A stretch of DNA of 5,952 nucleotides, taken from contig JAFKFE010000401.1 in assembly GCA_017308345.1 (NCBI GenBank), positions 1 to 5,952 of the forward strand. Reading direction: 5' to 3'. The position numbers and the translations under genes were made by a program. The stretch is from Alphaproteobacteria bacterium. GTDB lineage: Bacteria; Pseudomonadota; Alphaproteobacteria; Rhizobiales; Rhizobiaceae. Below are positions 1 through 5,952 of the stretch, one piece after another (position 1 is the stretch's first letter; each line of letters starts with the position of its first letter). Below the pieces are notes generated by a model, which saw only the letters and a list, made by a program, of their open reading frames with translations, did not search any database and was not told the origin of the DNA.

Positions 1-1
1 G

Positions 2-1504
2 CTCGGCTTCGTCTGCGGGCCCGACGATCTTGTCGTGGACGAGGCCGGCCGGCCGGCCCGCATCGACAAGGCCTATTCCTGGGAGGCGCCTTTAGCCGCG
101 CGCGGGCTGATGCACTCCGTCATCCGCAACGCCTGGGCCGGCGACCCTTATCCAATCGACACGCTGTTCATGTACATGTCGAACATGGCGTGGAACTCCT
201 CGATGAACACCGTCGAGACGATCCGCATGCTGACCGACGCGGATGACGCGGGCGCCTACAAGATCCCGTTCATCATCTACTCCGACGCCTATTATTCCGA
301 GACCGTGCCCTTCGCGGACCTGGTGCTGCCCGACACCACCTATCTCGAGCGGCACGACTGCATCAGCCTGCTCGACCGGCCGATCAGCCATGCCGACGGG
401 GCCGCCGACGCCATCCGCCATCCGGTGGTGCAACCCGATCGCGACGTGCGGCCGTTCCAGTCGGTGCTGATCGAGCTCGGCGCGCGGCTCGGCCTGCCCG
501 GCTTCATCAACGAGGACGGTTCAGCCAAATACCGCGACTATGCCGATTACATCGTCAACCATCAGCGCACGCCCGGAATCGGCCCTTTGGCCGGCTGGCG
601 CGGCGCCAATGGCGGCTCGATCGGCAGGGGCGACGCCAACCCCGACCAATTGCAGCGCTACATCGACAATGGCGGCTTCTGGCACCACGAATTCGCCGGC
701 GACCAGCGCTACTACAAGATGGGCAACCGCGCCTATCTCGAGCTCGCGGTCGAACTGGGTTTCATCCCCAAAGCCGAGCCAATCATCTTCCAGCTTTACT
801 CCGAGCCCATGCAGCGCTTTCGTCTCGCCGCGCGCGGCCATGGCAAGACGCAGCCGCCCGATGCAGAGCGGGGCCGCATCGAAGCCTATATGGACCCGCT
901 GCCCTTCTGGTATGCGCCCTTCGAGGAGGCCACCGTCGATCTCGAAAAATATCCGCTGCATGCGCTGACGCAGCGGCCGATGCATATGTACCATTCCTGG
1001 GGCTCGCAGAATGCGTGGCTGCGGCAGATCACCAGCCAGAACCGACTGTTCGTTCACAGCCAGACGGCCGCCAGGCTTGGCCTCGCCGATGACGACTGGG
1101 TCTGGATCGAGAGCATCAACGGCCGGGTGAAGGGCCAGATCAGGCTGATCGACGGCGTGAACCCCGACACGGTCTGGACCTGGAACGCGATCGGCAAGCG
1201 ACGCGGCAGCTGGGGCCTGAAGGACGACGCGGCGGAAAGCAACCGCGGCTTCCTGCTCAACCACGTCATCGGCGACCAGACGCCCACCGACGCCAACGGC
1301 AAGCGCTATTCGAACTCCGATCCCGTCACCGGCCAGGCGGCATGGTTCGATTTGCGCGTGCGCATCGTCAAATGCGCTGCGGACCAAGCCGGCTTCACCG
1401 AGCCGCAATTCGAGCGTTTCGCGCAACCGCCAAATGCCGAGCCTTCGCCGGACGTGCTTCGCTTCGGCGCGGCGTTCCGCATGAAGAGGGAAGCCGCCGA
1501 ATGA
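2..1504 (+). CDS. soeA: Molybdopterin oxidoreductase catalytic subunit, SoeA-like (C-terminal 500 residues, 5' end outside window)
   Basis: This is the catalytic subunit of a DMSO-reductase-superfamily molybdoenzyme. By resemblance it is SoeA, which oxidises sulfite to sulfate in the cytoplasm and passes electrons to the FeS subunit. The reading frame is open to the left edge, so the GTG at 35 is an internal valine and not a start. The missing N-terminal half would hold the first [4Fe-4S] site and the start of the bis-MGD domains. Visible parts are a central molybdopterin-binding stretch (about residues 55-120, including MYMSNMAWNSSMNT and DLVLPDTTYLERHD), a linker, and the C-terminal dinucleotide-binding domain from about residue 317 (LHALTQRPMHMYHSWGSQNA, then a beta-barrel-like region ending near VRIVKC). 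The stop overlaps the next start in ATGA. The superfamily and three-gene operon type are secure. Sulfite as substrate is inferred from family resemblance; another DMSO, polysulfide or tetrathionate-type substrate cannot be excluded. Confidence 0.82.
   Translation, partial: LGFVCGPDDLVVDEAGRPARIDKAYSWEAPLAARGLMHSVIRNAWAGDPYPIDTLFMYMSNMAWNSSMNTVETIRMLTDADDAGAYKIPFIIYSDAYYSETVPFADLVLPDTTYLERHDCISLLDRPISHADGAADAIRHPVVQPDRDVRPFQSVLIELGARLGLPGFINEDGSAKYRDYADYIVNHQRTPGIGPLAGWRGANGGSIGRGDANPDQLQRYIDNGGFWHHEFAGDQRYYKMGNRAYLELAVELGFIPKAEPIIFQLYSEPMQRFRLAARGHGKTQPPDAERGRIEAYMDPLPFWYAPFEEATVDLEKYPLHALTQRPMHMYHSWGSQNAWLRQITSQNRLFVHSQTAARLGLADDDWVWIESINGRVKGQIRLIDGVNPDTVWTWNAIGKRRGSWGLKDDAAESNRGFLLNHVIGDQTPTDANGKRYSNSDPVTGQAAWFDLRVRIVKCAADQAGFTEPQFERFAQPPNAEPSPDVLRFGAAFRMKREAAE
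1486..1490 (+). promoter_or_regulatory. Likely ribosome binding site for the FeS subunit
   Basis: GAGGG, within AAGAGGGAAG, lies inside the last codons of the upstream gene and ends 10 bases before the ATG at 1501. It supports that ATG over the in-frame upstream start at 1342, which lies deep inside the catalytic-subunit gene. Confidence 0.5.
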
Positions 1505-2235
1505 CCTGCCTTCCCGCTCGAACCGACAGGAAGCTCGGCCTCGTCATCGACCTCGACACCTGCGTCGGCTGCCAGGCCTGCGTCACCGCCTGCAAGGAGT
1601 GGAATACCGGCGGCCATATGGCGCCGCTGACAGACACCGATCCTTATGGCGGGCATGTCGACGGCGTCTGGTTCAACCGCGTGCACAGTTACGAACACAC
1701 CACGGAGCGCGGCGGACGCACGGTGAATTTCCCGCGCTCTTGCCTGCATTGCGAGCAGCCGGCCTGCGTCACCGTCTGCCCGACCGGCGCCTCCTACAAG
1801 CGCGTCTCGGACGGCATCGTGCTGGTCGATGAGGATAAATGCATCGGCTGCAAACTGTGCAGCTGGGCCTGCCCCTATGGCGCGCGCGAGTTCGATACCG
1901 ATGTCGGCGTGATGAAGAAATGCACGCTCTGCGTCGACCGCATCTACAACGACAATCTGGCGGCGGATGACCGCGTGCCTGCCTGCGTCGCCGCCTGTCC
2001 GACCAGCGCCCGGCATTTCGGCGACCTCGGCGATCCGGCCTCGGCGATTTCGCAGCTTGTCGAGGAGCGTGGCGGCGTGGCGCTTATGCCGGAGCTCGGC
2101 TACAGGCCGACCAACAGATATCTGCCGCCGCGCGCCCGCAGCGAACGCGCGTCCAAGGTCGACGCGCCGGCGCTGGAGCCGATCAAGGCCGAGGGCGGCT
2201 TCCTCGGCTGGATCGACCGCATGCTTTCGGACTGA
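1501..2235 (+). CDS. soeB: Four-cluster ferredoxin-like electron-transfer subunit, SoeB/DmsB-like
   Basis: This 244-residue subunit would carry electrons between the molybdopterin subunit and the membrane anchor. It has sixteen cysteines in the DmsB/NrfC pattern: CVGCQACVTAC (21, 24, 27, 31), CLHCEQPACVTVC (81, 84, 89, 93), CIGCKLCSWAC (114, 117, 120, 124) and CTLC...CVAAC (141, 144, 162, 166). That is enough for four [4Fe-4S] clusters with no ligand missing. No signal peptide is present, which fits a cytoplasmic complex. The ATG overlaps the upstream stop by 4 bases, has a plausible ribosome binding site, and puts the first cluster motif at residue 21, as usual in the family. Residues about 200-244 form a basic, then mixed tail ending in GGFLGWIDRMLSD, which may dock on the anchor or the catalytic subunit. 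The FeS role is very secure; the sulfite-specific name is inferred from the operon and sequence style. Confidence 0.9.
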   Translation: MTCLPARTDRKLGLVIDLDTCVGCQACVTACKEWNTGGHMAPLTDTDPYGGHVDGVWFNRVHSYEHTTERGGRTVNFPRSCLHCEQPACVTVCPTGASYKRVSDGIVLVDEDKCIGCKLCSWACPYGAREFDTDVGVMKKCTLCVDRIYNDNLAADDRVPACVAACPTSARHFGDLGDPASAISQLVEERGGVALMPELGYRPTNRYLPPRARSERASKVDAPALEPIKAEGGFLGWIDRMLSD

Positions 2236-2237
2236 TC

Positions 2238-3173
2238 ATGCATCCCGCCTTCTCGGTCGTCTTCTTCACCACCGCCACCGGCGCCGGCTACGGCCTTTTG
2301 GCGCTGCTCGGCCTGCTCGGCGGGTTTGGCGTGATCCCGGCCGATTTCTGGCTCGGCCTCATCGGCATGGCGTTGGCGCTCGGCCTGATCGCGGCCGGCC
2401 TGTTGTCCTCCACGGGCCATCTCGGCCGGCCCGAGCGCGCGTGGCGCGCCTTCTCGCAATGGCGCAGCTCGTGGCTGTCGCGCGAAGGCGTGGCGTCGGT
2501 CGCTACCTTCATTCCGGCTTGTATGTTCGGTATCGGCTGGGTGTTTTTCGGCCGCAGCGGTGGCTGGGTCGCGGTGGCCGGCCTGCTGACGGCGGCAGGC
2601 GCGGTGGTAACAGTCTGCACGACCGGAATGATCTATGCGTCGCTCAAGCCGATAGCGCAGTGGCACAGCCGCTATACTTTGCCGGCTTATCTTATCTTCG
2701 CAACGATGACCGGAAGCGTTCTCGGCAACGCCTTGCTTCAGGTGTTCAAGCTGGGTTCGACGGCGATGCTTGTCTGGGCGTTGCTTGCCACGCTCGCCGG
2801 CTGGGGCTGGAAACTGGCGACCTGGCGCCACGACGACCGGCTGGAGATCCCGACCACCGCCAACACGGCGACCGGCCTCGCCGGCGGCACGGTGCGGTCG
2901 ATCGAGTGGCCGCATACGGAAGAGAACTACCTGCTCAAGGAAATGGGTTTCCGCATCGCCCGCAAGCATAGCGCGAAGCTGCGGCGGATCACACACACAC
3001 TGGCCTTCGCCGTGCCTGCCATCCTGCTGGCGATCGTATACTTCTTGCCATGGCCGTTGGGCGCGATCGCATCCGTGCTGGCAGCGCCGCTGCAATTCGC
3101 CGGCATGTTCGTCGAGCGCTGGCTGTTCTTCGCCGAAGCGAAGCACACGGTCACGCTTTACTATGGCAGATAA
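2238..3173 (+). CDS. soeC: DmsC/NrfD-type quinone-reactive membrane anchor, SoeC-like
   Basis: This 311-residue integral membrane protein anchors the molybdopterin/FeS pair and exchanges electrons with the quinone pool. Eight hydrophobic segments are visible, at about residues 5-29, 37-58, 84-104, 110-134, 146-170, 174-191, 254-273 and 275-298. After helix 2 comes the DmsC-family signature HLGRPERAWRA (61-71), then SSWLSREG (77-84). In E. coli DmsC a histidine in the equivalent HLG motif is tied to menaquinol binding, so H61 is the candidate here. A hydrophilic loop of about 60 residues (192-250), with HTEENYLLKEMGFRIARKH, separates helices 6 and 7. The ATG is 2 bases after the upstream stop with only a weak Shine-Dalgarno sequence, so translation is probably coupled. 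Positive charges concentrate in loops 2-3, 4-5 and 6-7, which predicts cytoplasmic termini and a cytoplasmic docking face. Family assignment is strong; the SoeC subtype is inferred. Confidence 0.88.
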   Translation: MHPAFSVVFFTTATGAGYGLLALLGLLGGFGVIPADFWLGLIGMALALGLIAAGLLSSTGHLGRPERAWRAFSQWRSSWLSREGVASVATFIPACMFGIGWVFFGRSGGWVAVAGLLTAAGAVVTVCTTGMIYASLKPIAQWHSRYTLPAYLIFATMTGSVLGNALLQVFKLGSTAMLVWALLATLAGWGWKLATWRHDDRLEIPTTANTATGLAGGTVRSIEWPHTEENYLLKEMGFRIARKHSAKLRRITHTLAFAVPAILLAIVYFLPWPLGAIASVLAAPLQFAGMFVERWLFFAEAKHTVTLYYGR

Positions 3174-3177
3174 GGGA

Positions 3178-3894
3178 TCAACCCGGCCGCAGCATCGAGC
3201 CGGAGATCGCAAAAATGCGCTCGGCGCCCAGCATATAGGCAACCAGCGTTTCAAGCCGGAACAGGCCGGCATAGGCGCGGTCGAGCACGTTGAGCGAGCC
3301 GGTATAGGCGCCGAAGGCCGGCATGATCATGCGGCCGCCGTCGCCGGCGAAGCAGCGCCGCCTGACCGAGCGGCCACGCTGGACGATGCGCGCGCAAGGG
3401 TGGAGATGGCCTGAAATCTCGCCTTCGACGCGTATCTTGGACGGCTCGTGGCGGAAGAGCAGCGAGCCTATGGCGAGCTCCCGCACCGTGTCGCCGGGCA
3501 GGTCGGCCGGCGCTTCAGGGTCGTGGTTGCCGGCGACCCAAAACCAGTCGCGGCCGGCCATCATCGCCTCCAGCCGTTCGCGAAAACTCGAATGCATGCG
3601 CTCGGCGCCGCCGCCGTCGTGGAAAGAGTCGCCGAGGCTGACGACGATCCGCGGCTGGTAGTCGGCGATAACGGCCTGCAACTGAAGCAAGGTCGCGCCA
3701 GTATCGTAAGGCGGGATCAGCGCGCCGCGCCTGGCGAAGGACGAGCCTTTTTCGAGATGCAGGTCGGAGACCGCGAGCAGCCGCAGGTCCGGGAAATAGA
3801 GAACGCCGCGCCGGTCGCAGACCGCCCGTTCGCCGGCGATGCCGACAAGGTCGGCCTCGGCGATCAGCGTTGCGCGCGACAGCGAAAAATTCAT
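3178..3894 (-). CDS. pdeM: Ligase-associated DNA-repair metallophosphoesterase PdeM (MPE)
   Basis: This is a 238-residue calcineurin-like metallophosphoesterase of the PdeM family. Characterised members, such as Pseudomonas putida MPE, are Mn-dependent DNA endonucleases/phosphodiesterases encoded with an Lhr-type helicase. The complete metal-site motif series is present: SDLHLEKG with D44 and H46, LGDSFHD with D89, GNHD with N123 and H124, RHE with H149, and GHLHP with H163 and H165. DLHLEKGSSFARRG is the most distinctive family signature. The protein has no signal peptide and should act in the cytoplasm or nucleoid. It starts 24 bases after the helicase stop on the same strand, which indicates one transcript. 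Length is normal for the family and no catalytic residue is lost. The family is secure; a role in DNA damage repair is inferred from family context. Confidence 0.92.
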   Translation of the reverse strand: MNFSLSRATLIAEADLVGIAGERAVCDRRGVLYFPDLRLLAVSDLHLEKGSSFARRGALIPPYDTGATLLQLQAVIADYQPRIVVSLGDSFHDGGGAERMHSSFRERLEAMMAGRDWFWVAGNHDPEAPADLPGDTVRELAIGSLLFRHEPSKIRVEGEISGHLHPCARIVQRGRSVRRRCFAGDGGRMIMPAFGAYTGSLNVLDRAYAGLFRLETLVAYMLGAERIFAISGSMLRPG

Positions 3895-3912
3895 CCCCTC
3901 TTGGCCTTTCTC
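3895..3912 (-). promoter_or_regulatory. Ribosome binding region of pdeM
   Basis: Reading the minus strand toward the ATG at 3894, there are two purine-rich stretches. GAGAAAGG (3912-3905) ends 10 bases before the start. GAGGGG (3900-3895) directly abuts the start codon and is too close to act as a normal Shine-Dalgarno site for it. The farther one is the more plausible site. Both lie in the 24-base gap after the helicase stop. Confidence 0.35.
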
Positions 3913-3918
3913 AGGTCA

Positions 3919-5952
3919 TCACGCCCGGCCGCCCATGGCTTCCTCGACGAGGTCGGCGGCTTCCATCAGGAGCGTATCGTTGGCGCCGCCATTGACCGAT
4001 TCCTTGCCGATCTCCAGCATCACGGGCACCGCCAGCGGCGAAATCTGGTCGAGACGCTTATGCACGATTCGACCGCGCACGCGCGAGAGCATCTCGCCAA
4101 GTCTGCTGACGTCGAGCAATCCGGCAGAGGCGTCGGTGCGTGTCGCTTGCAGCAGGATGTGGTCCGGCTCGTGGCTGCGCAGCACGTCGTAGATGAGGTC
4201 GGCCGAGACCGTCACCTGGCGCCCGCTCTTTTCCTGGCCGGGATAGCGCTTCTCGATCAGACCGGCGATGACGGCGCAGTTGCGGAAGGTGCGTTTCAGC
4301 ATCCAGCTGTCGTTCAGCCAGGCCTCCAGATCGTCACCCAGCATGTCCTCGTCGAAAAGCTGGCCAAGCGACGGCTTCCTGGCCTTGAACAGCGCCGCCA
4401 TGTCGTCCAGAGCCCACACCGCGAGCGAGTAATCGGTGGCGACGAAGCCGAGCGGCCTGGCATGGGCGCGCTCCAGCCGGCGCGCCAAAAGCATGCCGAG
4501 CGTCTGGTGCGCCAGCCGGCCCTCGAAAGGATAGCAGACCATGTAATGGCGGTTGCCGCGCGGAAAGGTCTCGACCAGAAGGTCGCCGCGCTTCGGCAGC
4601 ACCGACTTCTCCTCCTGGATCCGCAGCCAGTCGGCCACCTGTTCGGGCAGGATCTTCCAGCGATCCCGGTCGGCGAGCATGCCGCGCACCTGCTCGGCCA
4701 GATAGGTCGACAGCGGGAATTTGCCGCCGGCATAGGACGGCACGATGATGTTGGCGCCGGCGCCGTTGGACACGATGCACTCATTCTCGCGGATGCCTTC
4801 GAAGCGCAGCACCTTGCCGGCGAAGAGGAAGTTGTCGCCCGGGCGCAGCGTCTCGGCGAAATACTCCTCGATCTTGCCGAGCACCGGCCCGCCGCGGCCA
4901 GCCATTCCCCGCCCCTGCCGGACATAGCGGATATTGAGTTCCGGCATTTCGACGATGGTGCCGACATTTAGCCTGTATTGCTGCGCGACGCGGGGGTGCG
5001 AGACGCGCCACAGCCCGTCCTTGTTGCGGCGGATGCGGGCATAGCGCTCATAGTTCTTCAGCGCGTAGCCGCCGGTGGCAACGAAGTCGACGACGCGGTC
5101 GAAGGTCTCGCGCTCCAGGGTCGCATAAGGCGCGGCGCCGCGCACCTCCTCGAACAGGAGGTCGGCATCGAAAGGACCCCCGCAGGCGACGCCCAGCACA
5201 TGCTGCGACAACACGTCGAGCGCGCCCTTGATCAGCGGCGGCGTGTCCTGCGCGCCGAGATAGTTGGCGTCGAGCGCGGCGCGGCATTCCAGCACCTCGA
5301 AGCGGTTGGCCGGGATCAGGATCGCCTTCGAGGGCTCGTCCATGCGGTGGTTGGCGCGGCCGATCCGCTGCGCCAGGCGGCTGGCGCCCTTCGGCGCGCC
5401 GACATGCACGACGAGGTCGACATCGCCCCAGTCGATGCCGAGGTCGAGCGTCGAGGTGGCGACGATGGCGCGCAGCGCGTTGTCGGCCATCGCCTTTTCG
5501 ACGCGCCGGCGCTGGCCGACATCGAGCGACCCGTGATGGAGCGCAATGGGGAGCGAGTCGTCATTGGCCCGCCACAGTTCCTGGAACAAAAGCTCGGCCT
5601 GACTGCGCGTGTTGACGAAGAGGAGCGTGGTGCGGTGCTCCTTGATTGCCTCATAGATTTCGGGAATGGCGTAGCGGGCCGAATGACCGGACCAGGGGAC
5701 GCGCTCACGCGAGTCGAGGATCGAGATGTCTGGCTTGGCGCCGCCGGCGACCGTGATCAACCCGGCCATCTCGGGGTTCTTTGAGCTTTTGGGTGGATTC
5801 TGGGCGACCAGCCAGCGCCGCAATTCGTCGGGCTCGGCCACGGTGGCTGACAGGCCTATGGTCTGCAGCTTGGGAACGAAGGCGCGCAACCGCGCCAGGC
5901 CGAGCGCCAGCAGATGCCCGCGCCTGGAGGTGACCAGCGAGTGCAATTCATC
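3919..5952 (-). CDS. Lhr-Core-type DExH-box DNA helicase, ligase-associated (N-terminus outside window)
   Basis: This is a superfamily 2, ATP-dependent DNA helicase/translocase of the Lhr-Core type, usually called ligase-associated DNA damage response DEXH box helicase. The 677 residues visible begin exactly at the Walker B motif DELH (5952-5941); the Q motif, Walker A and motif Ia lie beyond the right edge. The apparent TTG start at 5946 is the leucine of DELH. In order, numbering from that D, there are motif III GLSATV (33-38), motif IV LLFVNTRSQAE (110-120), HHGSL (139-143), motif V ATSTLDLGIDWGD (165-177), motif VI QRIGRANHR (195-203), then a winged-helix region and the long Lhr C-terminal domain with GKIEEYFAETLRPGDNFLFA. 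It lacks the very long extra C-terminal region of full-length Lhr such as the mycobacterial protein, so it is the short core form. About 150 N-terminal residues are probably missing. It is followed by pdeM after 24 bases. No frameshift or lost motif is seen in the visible part. Confidence 0.93.
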   Translation of the reverse strand, partial: DELHSLVTSRRGHLLALGLARLRAFVPKLQTIGLSATVAEPDELRRWLVAQNPPKSSKNPEMAGLITVAGGAKPDISILDSRERVPWSGHSARYAIPEIYEAIKEHRTTLLFVNTRSQAELLFQELWRANDDSLPIALHHGSLDVGQRRRVEKAMADNALRAIVATSTLDLGIDWGDVDLVVHVGAPKGASRLAQRIGRANHRMDEPSKAILIPANRFEVLECRAALDANYLGAQDTPPLIKGALDVLSQHVLGVACGGPFDADLLFEEVRGAAPYATLERETFDRVVDFVATGGYALKNYERYARIRRNKDGLWRVSHPRVAQQYRLNVGTIVEMPELNIRYVRQGRGMAGRGGPVLGKIEEYFAETLRPGDNFLFAGKVLRFEGIRENECIVSNGAGANIIVPSYAGGKFPLSTYLAEQVRGMLADRDRWKILPEQVADWLRIQEEKSVLPKRGDLLVETFPRGNRHYMVCYPFEGRLAHQTLGMLLARRLERAHARPLGFVATDYSLAVWALDDMAALFKARKPSLGQLFDEDMLGDDLEAWLNDSWMLKRTFRNCAVIAGLIEKRYPGQEKSGRQVTVSADLIYDVLRSHEPDHILLQATRTDASAGLLDVSRLGEMLSRVRGRIVHKRLDQISPLAVPVMLEIGKESVNGGANDTLLMEAADLVEEAMGGRA

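Noticed and set aside
43..58. A GGCC-rich, self-complementary run near the left edge.
   Set aside because: It lies in a conserved reading frame encoding EAGRPAR-like residues and is expected by chance in such GC-rich coding DNA.
521..1426. A 301-codon minus-strand open frame opposite the molybdopterin subunit.
   Set aside because: It is an in-register antisense shadow of a clearly conserved gene, with no family features.
1342..1500. Upstream extension of the FeS subunit to a start at 1342.
   Set aside because: It would add 53 Arg/Ala-rich residues translated from inside the catalytic gene. The ATGA junction at 1501 fits the family's N-terminus.
2990..3000. A short CA dinucleotide repeat in the anchor gene.
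   Set aside because: Only about five units, encoding I-T-H-T-L at the start of helix 7; too short to suggest phase variation, and the frame is intact.
2100..3272. A 390-codon minus-strand open frame opposite the anchor gene.
   Set aside because: It is in register with the anchor's codons and open for the same codon-bias reason. The product is Arg/Gln/Ala-rich with no recognisable domain.
3230..3312. Three similar ATAGGC-containing segments, suggesting a short direct repeat.
   Set aside because: They encode AYM, AYAG and AYTG stretches of PdeM, with differing flanks and spacing; coincidental codon reuse.
3448..4971. A 507-codon plus-strand open frame spanning the helicase and pdeM genes.
   Set aside because: It is codon-in-register with both minus-strand genes, so its stops would need TTA, CTA or TCA codons there, which are rare in GC-rich genes. 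The junction does not close it because the helicase TGA reads TCA. The protein is low-complexity and resembles no family, while the minus strand encodes full helicase and phosphoesterase motifs.
4978..5784. A 268-codon plus-strand open frame opposite helicase motifs IV-VI.
   Set aside because: It is an in-register shadow; the conserved helicase motifs on the minus strand explain the constraint.

Overview
The window is gene-dense and GC-rich, with strong G/C bias at third codon positions. Two complete genes and one 5'-truncated gene lie on the plus strand; one complete gene and one 5'-truncated gene lie on the minus strand. Overall composition, very tight gene packing and protein flavour suggest an alphaproteobacterium, most likely Hyphomicrobiales and perhaps near Mesorhizobium. 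That placement is an impression from protein and codon style, not a measured result.

Left half (about 1-3173, plus strand): the end of an operon for a three-subunit, membrane-anchored molybdoenzyme of the DMSO-reductase superfamily. In order it has the C-terminal part of the molybdopterin catalytic subunit, a ferredoxin-like subunit with four [4Fe-4S] sites, and an eight-helix DmsC-type quinone-reactive anchor. The sequences most resemble SoeABC, the cytoplasm-facing sulfite:quinone oxidoreductase that oxidises sulfite to sulfate and passes electrons to the quinone pool. The genes are translationally coupled: the first two overlap by 4 bases and the next two are 2 bases apart.

Right half (about 3178-5952, minus strand): two genes of a bacterial DNA-repair cassette. 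An Lhr-Core-type DExH helicase enters from the right edge, cut exactly at its DELH box, and is followed after 24 bases by the metallophosphoesterase PdeM (MPE). In related genomes these two are usually accompanied by an ATP-dependent DNA ligase and a metallo-beta-lactamase-fold exonuclease, which would be expected just beyond the right edge.

The two operons converge with only 4 bases between stop codons. No RNA gene, mobile element, CRISPR array, riboswitch or clear terminator is visible, and no non-coding stretch exceeds 24 bases. I see two known modules back to back and no evidence of a new system. The points most worth checking are the inferred topology of the anchor subunit, its long conserved-looking cytoplasmic loop, and the terminator-less convergent junction.
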